64,000 nt of DNA from Aestuariispira ectoiniformans. GTDB taxonomy: Bacteria > Pseudomonadota > Alphaproteobacteria > UBA8366 > Aestuariispiraceae. Position numbers and translations under genes: made by a program. Of this stretch, positions 17,262 to 26,011 are shown piece by piece. Each line of letters starts with the position of its first letter. Position 1 is the stretch's first letter. Under the pieces are notes generated by a model that was not told the DNA's origin, made no database searches, and saw only the letters and a program-made list of their open reading frames with translations. The stretch spans positions 2,274,501 to 2,338,500 of the forward strand of contig NZ_CP062788.1 in NCBI RefSeq assembly GCF_025136295.1, in the 5' to 3' direction.

Positions 17262-18794
17262 ATGTTACAGACATTTGATATTGCCGCACGACGCGCGGAA
17301 CTGACGCCGGACAAACTGGCGCTGCATGAATTGGAAAGCGGGGGGAGGGTGACCTACCGGGAACTCGACCGGCGTGCCAATCTCTTTGCCGAAGCAATGC
17401 AAAGGCAAGGTTTGCAGCGGGGGGATCGTATCGCGATCCTCTGTCACAACTGTGCCGCCTTTTTTGAGATCATGTTCGGCTGTGCGAAAGCGGGCCTGAT
17501 CCTTGTTCCGCTGAACTGGCGTCAGACCAAAAGCGAGCTGGTTCCGCTGCTGGAAGATTGCGCCGCGCGGCTTCTGATCCACGACAATGCAACTGCCGAC
17601 TTGGCCCTGGCACTGGTGGAAGAATGGAGGACACCGCTTCTTTCCATTCTTACCGCAACCGAACCTGTCACGCCTGGCAGTTATCAGGCCCTTCTGGCGG
17701 AGGGACGTGGGGATGTGGAGTTTCCACAGGAAAGACTGGCGGATGACATCTGGTATCTGCTTTATACCTCCGGGACGACCGGCATGCCCAAGGCAGTCCA
17801 GCAAACCTTTGGCATGGCGTGGGCGAACTATATCAATTTCGGCCAGGCGATTGACCTTACCTCGTCGGACATCACGCCGAACTATCTGCCGTTGTTTCAT
17901 ACGGCGGGCATTAATCTTCTGACCATGCCGACCCTGATTGCAGGGGGCACGGTTCGCATCATGCCGAAATTCGATGCGGAAACCCTGCTTGCCCTGATTG
18001 ACCGGGGGGAATTGACGGCCTTGCTGGCTGTGCCTGCCGTTTATCAGGCGCTGAGCCTGCACCCGGATTTCGCCGAGACGGATTTCAGCAAGATGCGTTC
18101 CTGGTCTTCCGGCGGCGCACCGATGCCGAATGACCTGGTCCGGCTTTATGCGGATCGCGGCGCGATGATCTGCCAGGGATACGGCATGACTGAAACCGGG
18201 CCGACCGTGTTTCTCATGGACCGGGAGAATGTGCTGAACAAGCTGGGGTCCATTGGCAAGCCGCATATCATGTCGCGTGTCCGGGTGGTCGACCTGAACG
18301 GTGACGATTTGCCGACAGGCGAGGCGGGCGAGTTGCTGATCAAAGGGTCGAATGTCACGACCGGATATTGGAACCGGCCGGAGGCAACCGCCGCAGCCCT
18401 TGATCAGGATGGGTGGCTACATACCGGCGATGTCGGGCGGGTCGACGAAGACGGGTATTACTACATCGTCGACCGGATCAAAGACATGTATATCTCCGGC
18501 GGTGAAAATGTTTACCCGGCAGAGGTTGAGCGCCTGCTGGTGTCTCATCCTGACATTATGGAATCTGCGGTCGTCGGGATTGCCGATGACCGTTGGGGGG
18601 AGGTCGGCCAGGCGTATCTTGTGGCTATGCCTGGCCGCGACCTCGACCTGGACGAGGTCTACAGCTACTGCCGCGAAAACCTGGCTGCCTACAAGGTCCC
18701 GAAAAAATTCTGCATCGTGCAGGACTTCCCGCGTACGGCCGCCGGCAAGGTCCGTAAACATATTCTGCGCAAGGAGGAGGGAAGCGATGAGTAA
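17262..18794 (+). CDS. Acyl-CoA synthetase (AMP-forming)
   Basis: A CoA ligase of 510 residues activating a carboxylic acid with ATP. Motifs are YTSGTTGMPKAV, GYGMTETGP, HTGDVGR, RIKDMYISGGENVYPAEVE and the catalytic lysine motif TAAGKVRKH near the end. The start ATG has a purine-rich GGGGGGAAA site. The stop overlaps the next gene by eight bases. With the neighbouring SBP-dependent transporter, it probably activates the imported acid. Confidence 0.92.
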   Translation: MLQTFDIAARRAELTPDKLALHELESGGRVTYRELDRRANLFAEAMQRQGLQRGDRIAILCHNCAAFFEIMFGCAKAGLILVPLNWRQTKSELVPLLEDCAARLLIHDNATADLALALVEEWRTPLLSILTATEPVTPGSYQALLAEGRGDVEFPQERLADDIWYLLYTSGTTGMPKAVQQTFGMAWANYINFGQAIDLTSSDITPNYLPLFHTAGINLLTMPTLIAGGTVRIMPKFDAETLLALIDRGELTALLAVPAVYQALSLHPDFAETDFSKMRSWSSGGAPMPNDLVRLYADRGAMICQGYGMTETGPTVFLMDRENVLNKLGSIGKPHIMSRVRVVDLNGDDLPTGEAGELLIKGSNVTTGYWNRPEATAAALDQDGWLHTGDVGRVDEDGYYYIVDRIKDMYISGGENVYPAEVERLLVSHPDIMESAVVGIADDRWGEVGQAYLVAMPGRDLDLDEVYSYCRENLAAYKVPKKFCIVQDFPRTAAGKVRKHILRKEEGSDE

Positions 18795-19200
18795 CGCCGC
18801 ACCTGAAATCGGTTTGCTGCTGGAAGAGGACCGCTGTTTTACGCAGGCGGAGTTTGATCTGTTTGCGGAAATCAGCGGCGACGACAACCCGATCCATGTG
18901 GACCCGGTTTTCTCTGGCGAAACCCGGTTTGGCCGGACTGTCGCCCATGGAATGCTGCTCTATACAAGCCTGTGGGGGCTTGTTCACAGGCATCTTCCCG
19001 GTTTCAAGCCATCCTTGCAGTCCCTGATGTTCCCCGCGCCGACCTTTGCAGGCGAGGCAATGGAACTGCGGGCGGAACTGGTGGAGCGCCAATCGGACAG
19101 GGAATGCGTTTTCGACTTTTCGATCCGGCGTAAGGCGGATGAGGTTGTGACCCTCCAGGGGCGCGCCAGTCTCATCAGGGATGAGGAGGACGGGGCATGA
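18787..19200 (+). CDS. MaoC-like (R)-specific hydratase, active-site subunit
   Basis: A single hot-dog domain of 137 residues starting at ATG 18787 with AGGAGG upstream. It carries the intact hydratase motif: Asp and His in SGDDNPIHVD and the oxyanion segment GRTVAHGML. It overlaps the CoA ligase gene by eight bases and a second hot-dog gene by four. It should add water to an enoyl-CoA, and may work as a dimer with the partner encoded downstream, which lacks these residues. Confidence 0.85.
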   Translation: MSNAAPEIGLLLEEDRCFTQAEFDLFAEISGDDNPIHVDPVFSGETRFGRTVAHGMLLYTSLWGLVHRHLPGFKPSLQSLMFPAPTFAGEAMELRAELVERQSDRECVFDFSIRRKADEVVTLQGRASLIRDEEDGA

Positions 19201-19595
19201 AATTAGGTGATTTCGCAACGGTCACGCGCAGCTATAGCAAAACCGATATCGGTGGTTATTGCGCCCTGGCCGGATTGGATGTGAGCAACCTTGATTACGT
19301 ACCCGAACCGCTGATCAGCGGCCTGTTTTCCTATCTGCTGGGCGTCAAGCTGCCAGGCTTCGGGACGAACTACCTGAAACAGGAATTGGATTTTTCCAGC
19401 CGGGTCGGACTGGGGGAGGAACTGACCGCGCGTGTGGAAGTCACGCGGATCAGACCGGAAAAGAATTTGGTCGACTTGTCAACGACTTGCACGGACAGCC
19501 AGGGCAACGAGATTTGTGCCGGGCGCGCATTGGTGCTGGTCAAGGATGTAGGCCATTCCGTCAAAAATAAAAAAGAGATGGCAGGGGCGGAATAA
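19197..19595 (+). CDS. MaoC/hot-dog domain protein without the catalytic Asp/His
   Basis: 132 residues with a hot-dog fold pattern aligning to MaoC proteins. Where the hydratase motif is expected it reads LAGLDVSNLDY and EPLISGLFSYL: the D-x-N-P-x-H and A-H-G elements are replaced. It is translated by overlap with the catalytically complete MaoC gene. In mycobacterial steroid degradation (ChsH1/ChsH2) such pairs form mixed hydratases in which one subunit is inactive but shapes the pocket for a bulky substrate. That role here is inference. Confidence 0.75.
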   Translation: MKLGDFATVTRSYSKTDIGGYCALAGLDVSNLDYVPEPLISGLFSYLLGVKLPGFGTNYLKQELDFSSRVGLGEELTARVEVTRIRPEKNLVDLSTTCTDSQGNEICAGRALVLVKDVGHSVKNKKEMAGAE

Positions 19596-19638
19596 ACCGC
19601 AGCCGCCGCAGGTGACGCGAACACTTAGGAGGTTTTCC

Positions 19639-20847
19639 ATGGTTAAGGAGACGGTCGGAAGGCCGCTTGCCCATCTGTTGGGCGTGGCGGCGATGACTTT
19701 GGGGCTGGGGATGACCAGCGCCGCAGCAGAAGATGCCTATACGATTGCCCATGTCTACGGCAAAACAGGCCCCTATGAGGCCTATGCACAGCAGTCCCAT
19801 CGCGGGCTTCTTATGGGTATAGAATATGCCACCGGCGGGACCAATATGGTCAACGGCCACAAGATCGAGGTTATTGAAAAAGATACCCAATTGAAGCCGG
19901 ACCTGGGCAAGACCTTGCTGGCGGAAGCCTATGGTGACGACGAGGTTTCCCTCGCCGTTGGTCCGGTGTCTTCCGGTGTTGCACTGGCCATGCTGCCGGT
20001 GGCTGAAGAATACGAGAAACTGTTGATTGTCGAACCGGCGGTGGCGGATTCCATCACCGGCGAAAAATGGAACCGCTACATTTTCCGGACCGGGCGCAAC
20101 TCGTCCCAGGATGCGATCGCCAATGCGGTGGCGCTGGGCAAGCCGGGCACCCATATCGCCACTTTGGCGCAGGATTATGCCTTTGGCCGCGATGGGGTCT
20201 CTGCCTTTAAGGAGGCGCTGAAAGGAACCGGCGCGACCTTGGACTTTGAAGAATACACCCCCAGCGACACCACCGACTTTACGGCTTCCGCGCAACGCCT
20301 GTTCGAGGCCTTGAAAGACAAGGAAGGCCGCAAGGTCATCTGGGTGATCTGGGCCGGTAAAGGTAATCCCCTGAGCAAGCTGAAGGCACTGGAGCCGGAA
20401 CGTTACGGTATTGAACTGGCATCCGGTGGCAATATTCTCGCAGCCATGGCCGCATACAAGGCGCTGCCGGGCATGGAAGGGGCCACTTATTACTATTACG
20501 ACATCCCGAAGAATCCGGTGAATGACTGGCTGGTAAAAGAACATTACGCCCGTTTCAACGAGCCGCCCGATTTCTTCACGGCTGGCGGCATGGCAGCAGG
20601 TATTGCGGCAGTCGACGCCCTGAAAAAGGCCGGTGGTGACGACACGGAAGACCTGATTGCCGCGATGGAAGGCATGTCCTTTGAAACGCCGAAGGGGACC
20701 ATGATATTCCGGAAGGAAGATCATCAGGCCCTGCAGTCCATGTATCATTTCAAGATCAAGGTTGATCCGAATGTTCTCTGGGGCATTCCCGAACTGGTGC
20801 GTGAATTGCCGATTGACGCAATGAATATCCCCACTCGCAATCAGTAA
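19639..20847 (+). CDS. ABC transporter substrate-binding protein (Peripla_BP_6)
   Basis: A 402-residue periplasmic binding protein. ATG 19639 follows a strong TTAGGAGG site, and the signal peptide ends near MTSAAA. The mature sequence (YTIAHVYGKTGPYEAYAQQ) is of the type often found with aromatic- or fatty-acid-degradation genes rather than the leucine-binding proteins proper. It sits between the CoA enzymes and LivGFHM genes, so it most likely captures the acid that the CoA ligase activates. A hairpin follows the gene. Confidence 0.87.
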   Translation: MVKETVGRPLAHLLGVAAMTLGLGMTSAAAEDAYTIAHVYGKTGPYEAYAQQSHRGLLMGIEYATGGTNMVNGHKIEVIEKDTQLKPDLGKTLLAEAYGDDEVSLAVGPVSSGVALAMLPVAEEYEKLLIVEPAVADSITGEKWNRYIFRTGRNSSQDAIANAVALGKPGTHIATLAQDYAFGRDGVSAFKEALKGTGATLDFEEYTPSDTTDFTASAQRLFEALKDKEGRKVIWVIWAGKGNPLSKLKALEPERYGIELASGGNILAAMAAYKALPGMEGATYYYYDIPKNPVNDWLVKEHYARFNEPPDFFTAGGMAAGIAAVDALKKAGGDDTEDLIAAMEGMSFETPKGTMIFRKEDHQALQSMYHFKIKVDPNVLWGIPELVRELPIDAMNIPTRNQ

Positions 20848-20854
20848 AAACCTG

Positions 20855-20890
20855 CCTGCCTTCCCTTGCGCACTCTGTGGGGAAGGCAGG
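20855..20890 (+). promoter_or_regulatory. Intercistronic hairpin after the binding-protein gene
   Basis: An 11-bp perfect stem (20855-20865 with 20880-20890) begins eight bases after the stop codon and lacks a T tract. It occupies the same position as the hairpins at 6577 and 40540 in two other transport operons. Confidence 0.6.
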
Positions 20891-20913
20891 CCGACCTTCA
20901 AACGAGATGATCC

Positions 20914-21693
20914 ATGCTGCACATGCAAGAACCGCCGGTCCTTGAGACGGAGGCTCTGTCGATCCGGTTTGGCGGCCATGTGGCTGTCGACAATGTGACC
21001 TGCGCCTTTGAGCGCGGAACGTTGACGGCTATCGTCGGGCCGAACGGGGCGGGAAAAACCACATATTTCAACCTGATTTCCGGCCAGTTGAAGGCGTCTT
21101 CCGGTACCGTCCGGCTGTTTGGTGAGGATATCACCGGCAAAACCGCACCATCGCGGGCAAGGCTGGGCATCGGGCGTGCCTTTCAGTTGACCAATCTGTT
21201 TCCTAATCTGACGGTTCTGGAAAACGTTCGCCTGGCTGTGCAGTCCCGCGCCGGGATTGGTGTGCGGCTTTTCTCGCTGGCAGCCAGTCACCGTGGCTTG
21301 TTGGAGCGTGCCGAACATTGCCTGGCGCAGGCAAAGCTTCTGGACCGGGCCGGTGATATCGTCTCCGCATTGCCACATGGGGATCAGCGGAAACTGGAAG
21401 TTGCCGTTCTTCTGGCCCTGGAACCGGAAGTTCTGATGTTTGACGAACCGACAGCGGGGATGAGTGTGGATGAGGCGCCTGTCATTCTGGAACTAATCCA
21501 GGAGATCAAGGCCGATAAATCGAAGACGGTCTTGCTGGTGGAACACAAGATGGATGTGGTGCGCAGTCTCGCCGACCGGATCATTGTCCTGCACAATGGT
21601 GCACTCGTTGCTGACGGGATGCCCGAGGAAGTGATAAGCGCACCGATCGTCCAGGAAGCCTATCTGGGAACGGGAGGTGGCGCACATGTCTAG
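20914..21693 (+). CDS. ABC transporter ATPase LivG
   Basis: 259 residues with Walker A GPNGAGKTT, the LivG-type segment ARLGIGRAFQLTNLFPNLTV and Walker B VLMFDEPTAGM. The signature region reads LPHGDQRKLEVAVLLAL, degenerate at the first residues as is common in LivG. The gene ends eight bases into the next ATPase gene. Confidence 0.9.
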   Translation: MLHMQEPPVLETEALSIRFGGHVAVDNVTCAFERGTLTAIVGPNGAGKTTYFNLISGQLKASSGTVRLFGEDITGKTAPSRARLGIGRAFQLTNLFPNLTVLENVRLAVQSRAGIGVRLFSLAASHRGLLERAEHCLAQAKLLDRAGDIVSALPHGDQRKLEVAVLLALEPEVLMFDEPTAGMSVDEAPVILELIQEIKADKSKTVLLVEHKMDVVRSLADRIIVLHNGALVADGMPEEVISAPIVQEAYLGTGGGAHV

Positions 21694-22411
21694 TTCCTTG
21701 CTGAAACTGGAAGGGGTGCACACCCATATCGAGCAGTATCACATCCTGCAGGGGGTGGATCTGGAGGTTCCCGAAGGCGGTATAACCATGCTGTTGGGAC
21801 GCAATGGTGCGGGCAAGACAACGACCATGCGCACCATCATGGGGCTGTGGAAGGCATCGAAAGGCCGTATCACCTTCAATGACGGTGATATAACAGGAAA
21901 CCAGACGCCGGATATCGCTGCGAAAGACGTCGCCTATGTTCCTGAGAATATGGGGATTTTTGGTGATCTGACCGTTCGCGAAAATATGGTTCTGGCGGCG
22001 CGGAGCGGCCAGATGGATGATGGGCGGCTGGAGTGGATATTCAATTTTTTCCCGGCCCTGAAGAAATTCTGGAACTGGCCTGCGGGCAATCTGTCCGGCG
22101 GTCAAAAGCAGATGCTCGCCATTGCACGGGCGGTCATTGAACCGCGCCGTCTTATCTTGATCGACGAACCGACAAAGGGGCTTGCTCCGGCGATTGTCGA
22201 TGCGCTGATCGAGGCCATTCTCGAGCTTAAGGAAACCAGGACCACTATTCTTCTGGTGGAACAGAACTTCCGGATGGCGCGGGCCGTGGGCGATACGGTC
22301 GCCGTGATGGATGATGGCCGCGTCGTGCACCATGGGGCCATGGCCGACCTTGCGACCGACACCAGCCTGCAAACAAAGCTTTTGGGGCTAAGCCTGGAGG
22401 CACATCAATGA
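21686..22411 (+). CDS. ABC transporter ATPase LivF
   Basis: 241 residues from ATG 21686, which has GGAGG ten bases upstream; a GTG nine bases earlier overlaps that site. Walker A GRNGAGKTT, the LivF Q-loop region YVPENMGIFGDLTVRENM, signature LSGGQKQMLAIARAV and Walker B LILIDEPTKGLAP are intact. It overlaps the permease gene downstream by four bases. Confidence 0.9.
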   Translation: MSSSLLKLEGVHTHIEQYHILQGVDLEVPEGGITMLLGRNGAGKTTTMRTIMGLWKASKGRITFNDGDITGNQTPDIAAKDVAYVPENMGIFGDLTVRENMVLAARSGQMDDGRLEWIFNFFPALKKFWNWPAGNLSGGQKQMLAIARAVIEPRRLILIDEPTKGLAPAIVDALIEAILELKETRTTILLVEQNFRMARAVGDTVAVMDDGRVVHHGAMADLATDTSLQTKLLGLSLEAHQ

Positions 22412-23436
22412 GTGACGATATTCGCGAAACGCCGGTATCTCTGAGCGGCAATATCCAGGACCGCTTCAAGATCAATATGCCGGTTTTTATTGTTCCGATC
22501 CTGGCGGCTCTCGGTCTTGTCCTGATCGGTGATTTCTCCACCTGGGCAACGTTGACGCTTGCAGGGCTCGCCATGGGCATGATGGTTTTCGTCATGGCGT
22601 CCGGCCTTACCCTTGTTTTCGGGCTTATGGATGTCCTGAACTTCGGTCATGGTGCCTTTATTTCAATCGGCGCATTTGTCGGGGCCACCATTCTCCTGGC
22701 GCTGGGTAGTTGGACCGGCGTGGACAGCCTCTGGCTGAACCTCGCGGCGGTCGGCCTTGCCGTGGTTGGCGCGATGGCTGTCAGCGGGGCGCTGGGTCTG
22801 TTCTTTGAGCGTGTCATCGTTCGACCGGTCTATGGCGCGCATCTCAAACAGATTCTGATCACCATGGGCGGTCTGATCGTTGCGGAGGAGGTGATCCACA
22901 TGATCTGGGGCCCGAATGCCATTCCGTTACCGCGTCCTCTGGCCCTGCAGGGGGCATGGAGTATCGGCGATATCGTTGTGGAAAAATATCGCGTTGCCGC
23001 CGTGGTGATCGGGCTTTTGTTATTCCTCGCCATGCGGTGGGTCTTCAACCGTACACGGCTGGGGCTTTTGATCCGTGCGGGCGTGGAAGACGGCGAAATG
23101 GTCGAGGCCTTGGGTTATCGCATCAACCGGATTTTCATTCTGGTCTTTGTTGCCGGGTCGGCTTTGGCTGCTCTGGGTGGCGTGATGTGGGGACTTTACG
23201 ACGAAATCATCACCGCACAGATTGGCATGAATATCCTGATCCTTGTTTTTATTGTGGTGATTATCGGCGGGCTTGGCTCTGTCGAGGGGTGTTTTATCGG
23301 GGCAATGCTGGTGGGGCTGATGGCGAATTATACCGGTTATCTCGCGCCCAAGGTCGCCCTGGGGTCCAACATTCTTTTGATGGTGGCTGTTTTGATGTGG
23401 CGTCCGGCAGGACTGCTGCCGGTCAGCAAGCGATAG
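22408..23436 (+). CDS. Branched-chain-type ABC transporter permease LivH
   Basis: 342 residues with an N-terminal extension of about 30 residues before the first membrane span. The LivH motif GLTLVFGLMDVLNFGHG and the coupling loop with VEDGEMVEALGYRINR are clear. Around nine hydrophobic spans are seen. It shares the operon with the LivM gene nine bases downstream. Confidence 0.9.
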   Translation: MSDDIRETPVSLSGNIQDRFKINMPVFIVPILAALGLVLIGDFSTWATLTLAGLAMGMMVFVMASGLTLVFGLMDVLNFGHGAFISIGAFVGATILLALGSWTGVDSLWLNLAAVGLAVVGAMAVSGALGLFFERVIVRPVYGAHLKQILITMGGLIVAEEVIHMIWGPNAIPLPRPLALQGAWSIGDIVVEKYRVAAVVIGLLLFLAMRWVFNRTRLGLLIRAGVEDGEMVEALGYRINRIFILVFVAGSALAALGGVMWGLYDEIITAQIGMNILILVFIVVIIGGLGSVEGCFIGAMLVGLMANYTGYLAPKVALGSNILLMVAVLMWRPAGLLPVSKR

Positions 23437-23445
23437 GGGGCGGAT

Positions 23446-24522
23446 ATGTTTTCGACAATTCTATCCGGCGATTTGCCCAAAGGTAAAATTTTACGGCTGT
23501 TGCTGCTGGTGATTGTGTTGGGGCTGGCGTTCGCACCATTCCTGTTCCCCGGCGTCAGGGCCCTTAATACGGCAGCGACAATTTGCATCTTCATCGTGCT
23601 GGCGGCGAGCTATGACCTGTTGATTGGCTATACCGGCGTTGTCTCCTTCGCGCATACCATGTTCTTCGGGATCGGGGCCTACGGGGTGGCGATTACTTTG
23701 GACAAGGCCGTGCCGGGCTGGGGCGGGGTGCTGATTGGAACCGGTCTGGGGCTGGCCGTGGCGATTGTCCTGGCATTTGTCATCGGGCTGTTTTCACTGC
23801 GGGTGAAGGAGATATTCTTTGCCATGGTGACCCTGGCGGTTGCCAGCGCCTTCCTGATCCTGGCGTCACAGCTATCCGGTCTGACCGGTGGCGAAGACGG
23901 GCTGACTTACAAGCTGCCAAGGCTTCTTTCCCCGGCCTTCAAGCTGATTGATGAAAAGGTTCTGGGCGTTCGTATTAACGGCCGCCTGTTGAACTATTAT
24001 CTTGTTTTCTGGGGGGCATTGGGCCTGTTCCTGGTAATGCTACGGGTGGTTAATTCACCCTTCGGTCGGGTGTTGCAGGCCATTCGCGAGAACCAGTTTC
24101 GCGCAGAAGCATTAGGCTATCGGACGGTCGTCTATCGGACGATTGCCAACTGTCTGGCGGCGGCCATCGCGGCCCTGGCAGGCGTGTTGATGGCGCTTTG
24201 GCATAAATATACCGGTCCGGATACAACGCTTTCCCTGACGATCATGATCGACATTCTGTTGATGGTGGTGATCGGGGGGATGGGCTCCCTTTATGGGGCC
24301 GCCATTGGTGCGACGTTGTTTGTGCTGGCGAAGAACTATCTTCAGGCATTGATGGGCGACGCCGCCGATGGTCTGTCAGCCGTACCGATGCTGGCGGAGC
24401 TTGTTCATCCCGACCGCTGGATGCTTTGGCTGGGTGTGTTGTTCATATTGAGTGTCTATTTTTTCCCGACCGGTGTCGTTGGTAAACTGCGCCGCAGTGA
24501 GCCCGGAACACAGAACAATTAG
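23446..24522 (+). CDS. Branched-chain-type ABC transporter permease LivM
   Basis: 358 residues, about nine membrane spans. It carries the LivM signature (YDLLIGYTGVVSFAHTMFFG) and the coupling loop IRENQFRAEALGYR. It is the last gene of the operon, followed 60 bases later by a strong terminator. Confidence 0.9.
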   Translation: MFSTILSGDLPKGKILRLLLLVIVLGLAFAPFLFPGVRALNTAATICIFIVLAASYDLLIGYTGVVSFAHTMFFGIGAYGVAITLDKAVPGWGGVLIGTGLGLAVAIVLAFVIGLFSLRVKEIFFAMVTLAVASAFLILASQLSGLTGGEDGLTYKLPRLLSPAFKLIDEKVLGVRINGRLLNYYLVFWGALGLFLVMLRVVNSPFGRVLQAIRENQFRAEALGYRTVVYRTIANCLAAAIAALAGVLMALWHKYTGPDTTLSLTIMIDILLMVVIGGMGSLYGAAIGATLFVLAKNYLQALMGDAADGLSAVPMLAELVHPDRWMLWLGVLFILSVYFFPTGVVGKLRRSEPGTQNN

Positions 24523-24584
24523 CCTGCGGTAAGGGTGGCCAAGGCGGTGGTTTTCCTGGTTCATCAAGCCGCTTGCTGAATTGC

Positions 24585-24616
24585 AAAACGGCCCACCCGA
24601 GCGGTGGGCCGTTTTT
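24585..24616 (+). terminator. Intrinsic terminator after the acyl-CoA/LivGFHM operon
   Basis: A stem of at least 11 bp (AACGGCCCACC with GGTGGGCCGTT) and a short loop, flanked by an A tract on the left and a T tract on the right (24585-24597 with 24603-24616). It could also work on the opposite strand. Confidence 0.88.
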
Positions 24617-24675
24617 GATGCGGTATAGCATTATGTACTCTCAGGGGTGGAATATTGGAAAAATCAACCAATGAA

Positions 24676-24812
24676 TTGACAAGTTGGAAATTATTGTTAC
24701 CGTGACGTTGTCCTTCAAGGTGAGGACAGAAAATAGCGGCAAAAAATCGCCGCATGCCAAATGAGGCCGTCCGTTTCTTTGTATCGCAAAGAATCGCGGC
24801 CTTTTTTGTTTT
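24676..24812 (+). promoter_or_regulatory. Candidate promoter and leader RNA with terminator before amiC-amiR
   Basis: A perfect TTGACA at 24676-24681 is followed 16 bases later by a poor -10 (TACCGT). Three hairpins come next: 24710-24727 (six pairs around a six-base loop CAAGGT), 24736-24753 (GCGGC/GCCGC), and a long two-part stem at 24765-24801 ending in a T tract (24802-24807), which is a good intrinsic terminator. ANTAR proteins such as AmiR bind paired hairpins with six-base loops and prevent termination. The first loop has G at position 4 but not the conserved A at position 1, so the fit to the known ANTAR motif is partial. The last hairpin could also simply be a second terminator for the upstream operon. 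Confidence 0.5.
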
Positions 24813-24823
24813 TGGGGACAGTT

Positions 24824-26011
24824 TTGGGTAAGACGCACGCAAGTCGGAGCTATCGGGTCGGGTTTCTGTATTCAGTGACCGGGTCTTATCGCGCTATTGC
24901 ACAGGATCTTTACGACGGTGCCTGTATGGCACTGGACGAAGTGAATGGCGATGAGGCATTCGATTTTCATCTAAGTCCTGAGTTCAGGGATCCGGCTGGC
25001 GTTTCGGAACGCTATACGGATTTTTGTGACAGCCTGATCCGGAAGGACGGATGCAAACATATCATTGGCACGATCACGTCGCTTGCGCGCAAGGAAGTCC
25101 TGCCGACGGTCGAGAAATTCGATGCGCTGCTATGGTATCCTTGCCCTTATGAGGGGTTCGAATGCAGCGAAAATGTGATCTATACGGGGGCGAGCCCGAA
25201 CCAGCATATCCTGCCGCTGTTTGAATATGTCATCCCCAAATTCGGACGCCGCGTATACCTGACCGGGTCGAATTATATCTGGGGCTGGGAGACCAACCGG
25301 ATCGGGCGCGAATTGATCCACGCCTGCGATGGTGAGGTCCTGGGCGAAAAATATCTTCCCATCGACAGCACCGACATTGATCACATCATTGCGGATATCC
25401 GGGCGCAAAAACCGGATTTCATCCTGAACAATCTGATCGGCAATTCCAGCTATGCCTTTGTTAAGGCCTATCGGCGGTTGGCCGAAGAAGACCCTGAATT
25501 TGCCGCAGACAAACGCCCGATTGTCAGTTGCAACCTGACCGAATGTGAATTGCCGCAGTTGGGCGCAGCCGGTGTCGGACATCTCTCCACGGCGGTATAT
25601 TTCGCTTCCCGGACCGATGAACAGAACAGGGAATGGCTGGCGCGCTTCCGCTCCTTCGCCGGAGGGGATCGCATTCCATCTGTGTTCGTGGCCCAGGGCT
25701 ATGCAACGGTGAGGATGTTGGCGGAGGCCATTCGCCGGGGTGGCACGGATGATGTTCCCACAGTGCGGCAGCATCTTATGAGCGAACCTGCCGATACCCC
25801 CTTCGGGCCTGTGCGGATTGATGCCAGTAATAACCATACTGCGCTAACGCCTTTGATCGGCCGGATTGCGGACGCCAGGAACTTCGACATTGTTTCCAGG
25901 GCAGACGAGGCTATCGCCCCCGATCCGTATCTGGTGCATTTCGATGCGGATGTTTTCCGTGGCAAGGTCGGACGGGCCGACCGGGCCACTTTACGGGTGG
26001 TCCGGCCATGA
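24824..26011 (+). CDS. amiC: AmiC-like ligand sensor (negative regulator of amiR)
   Basis: 395 residues of the type-I binding-protein fold but without a signal peptide, as in Pseudomonas AmiC, a cytoplasmic amide sensor that holds AmiR inactive. The opening RVGFLYSVTGSYRAIAQDLYDGACMAL is typical of AmiC and urea/amide receptors. The longest reading frame starts at 24761, inside the leader terminator, so I take TTG 24824, which has GGGGA about six bases upstream. It overlaps amiR by four bases, the arrangement expected for a sensor/antiterminator complex. Confidence 0.85.
   Translation: MGKTHASRSYRVGFLYSVTGSYRAIAQDLYDGACMALDEVNGDEAFDFHLSPEFRDPAGVSERYTDFCDSLIRKDGCKHIIGTITSLARKEVLPTVEKFDALLWYPCPYEGFECSENVIYTGASPNQHILPLFEYVIPKFGRRVYLTGSNYIWGWETNRIGRELIHACDGEVLGEKYLPIDSTDIDHIIADIRAQKPDFILNNLIGNSSYAFVKAYRRLAEEDPEFAADKRPIVSCNLTECELPQLGAAGVGHLSTAVYFASRTDEQNREWLARFRSFAGGDRIPSVFVAQGYATVRMLAEAIRRGGTDDVPTVRQHLMSEPADTPFGPVRIDASNNHTALTPLIGRIADARNFDIVSRADEAIAPDPYLVHFDADVFRGKVGRADRATLRVVRP

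Noticed and set aside
19561-21378. 605-codon open frame on the minus strand
   Set aside because: It runs antisense to the binding-protein and LivG genes. The translation has no recognisable domain, and its openness follows from the GC-rich codon pattern of the plus-strand genes.
24761-24823. Longer N-terminus for the AmiC-like protein (start ATG 24761)
   Set aside because: These codons lie entirely within the terminator hairpin and its T tract, and the residues have no similarity to AmiC.
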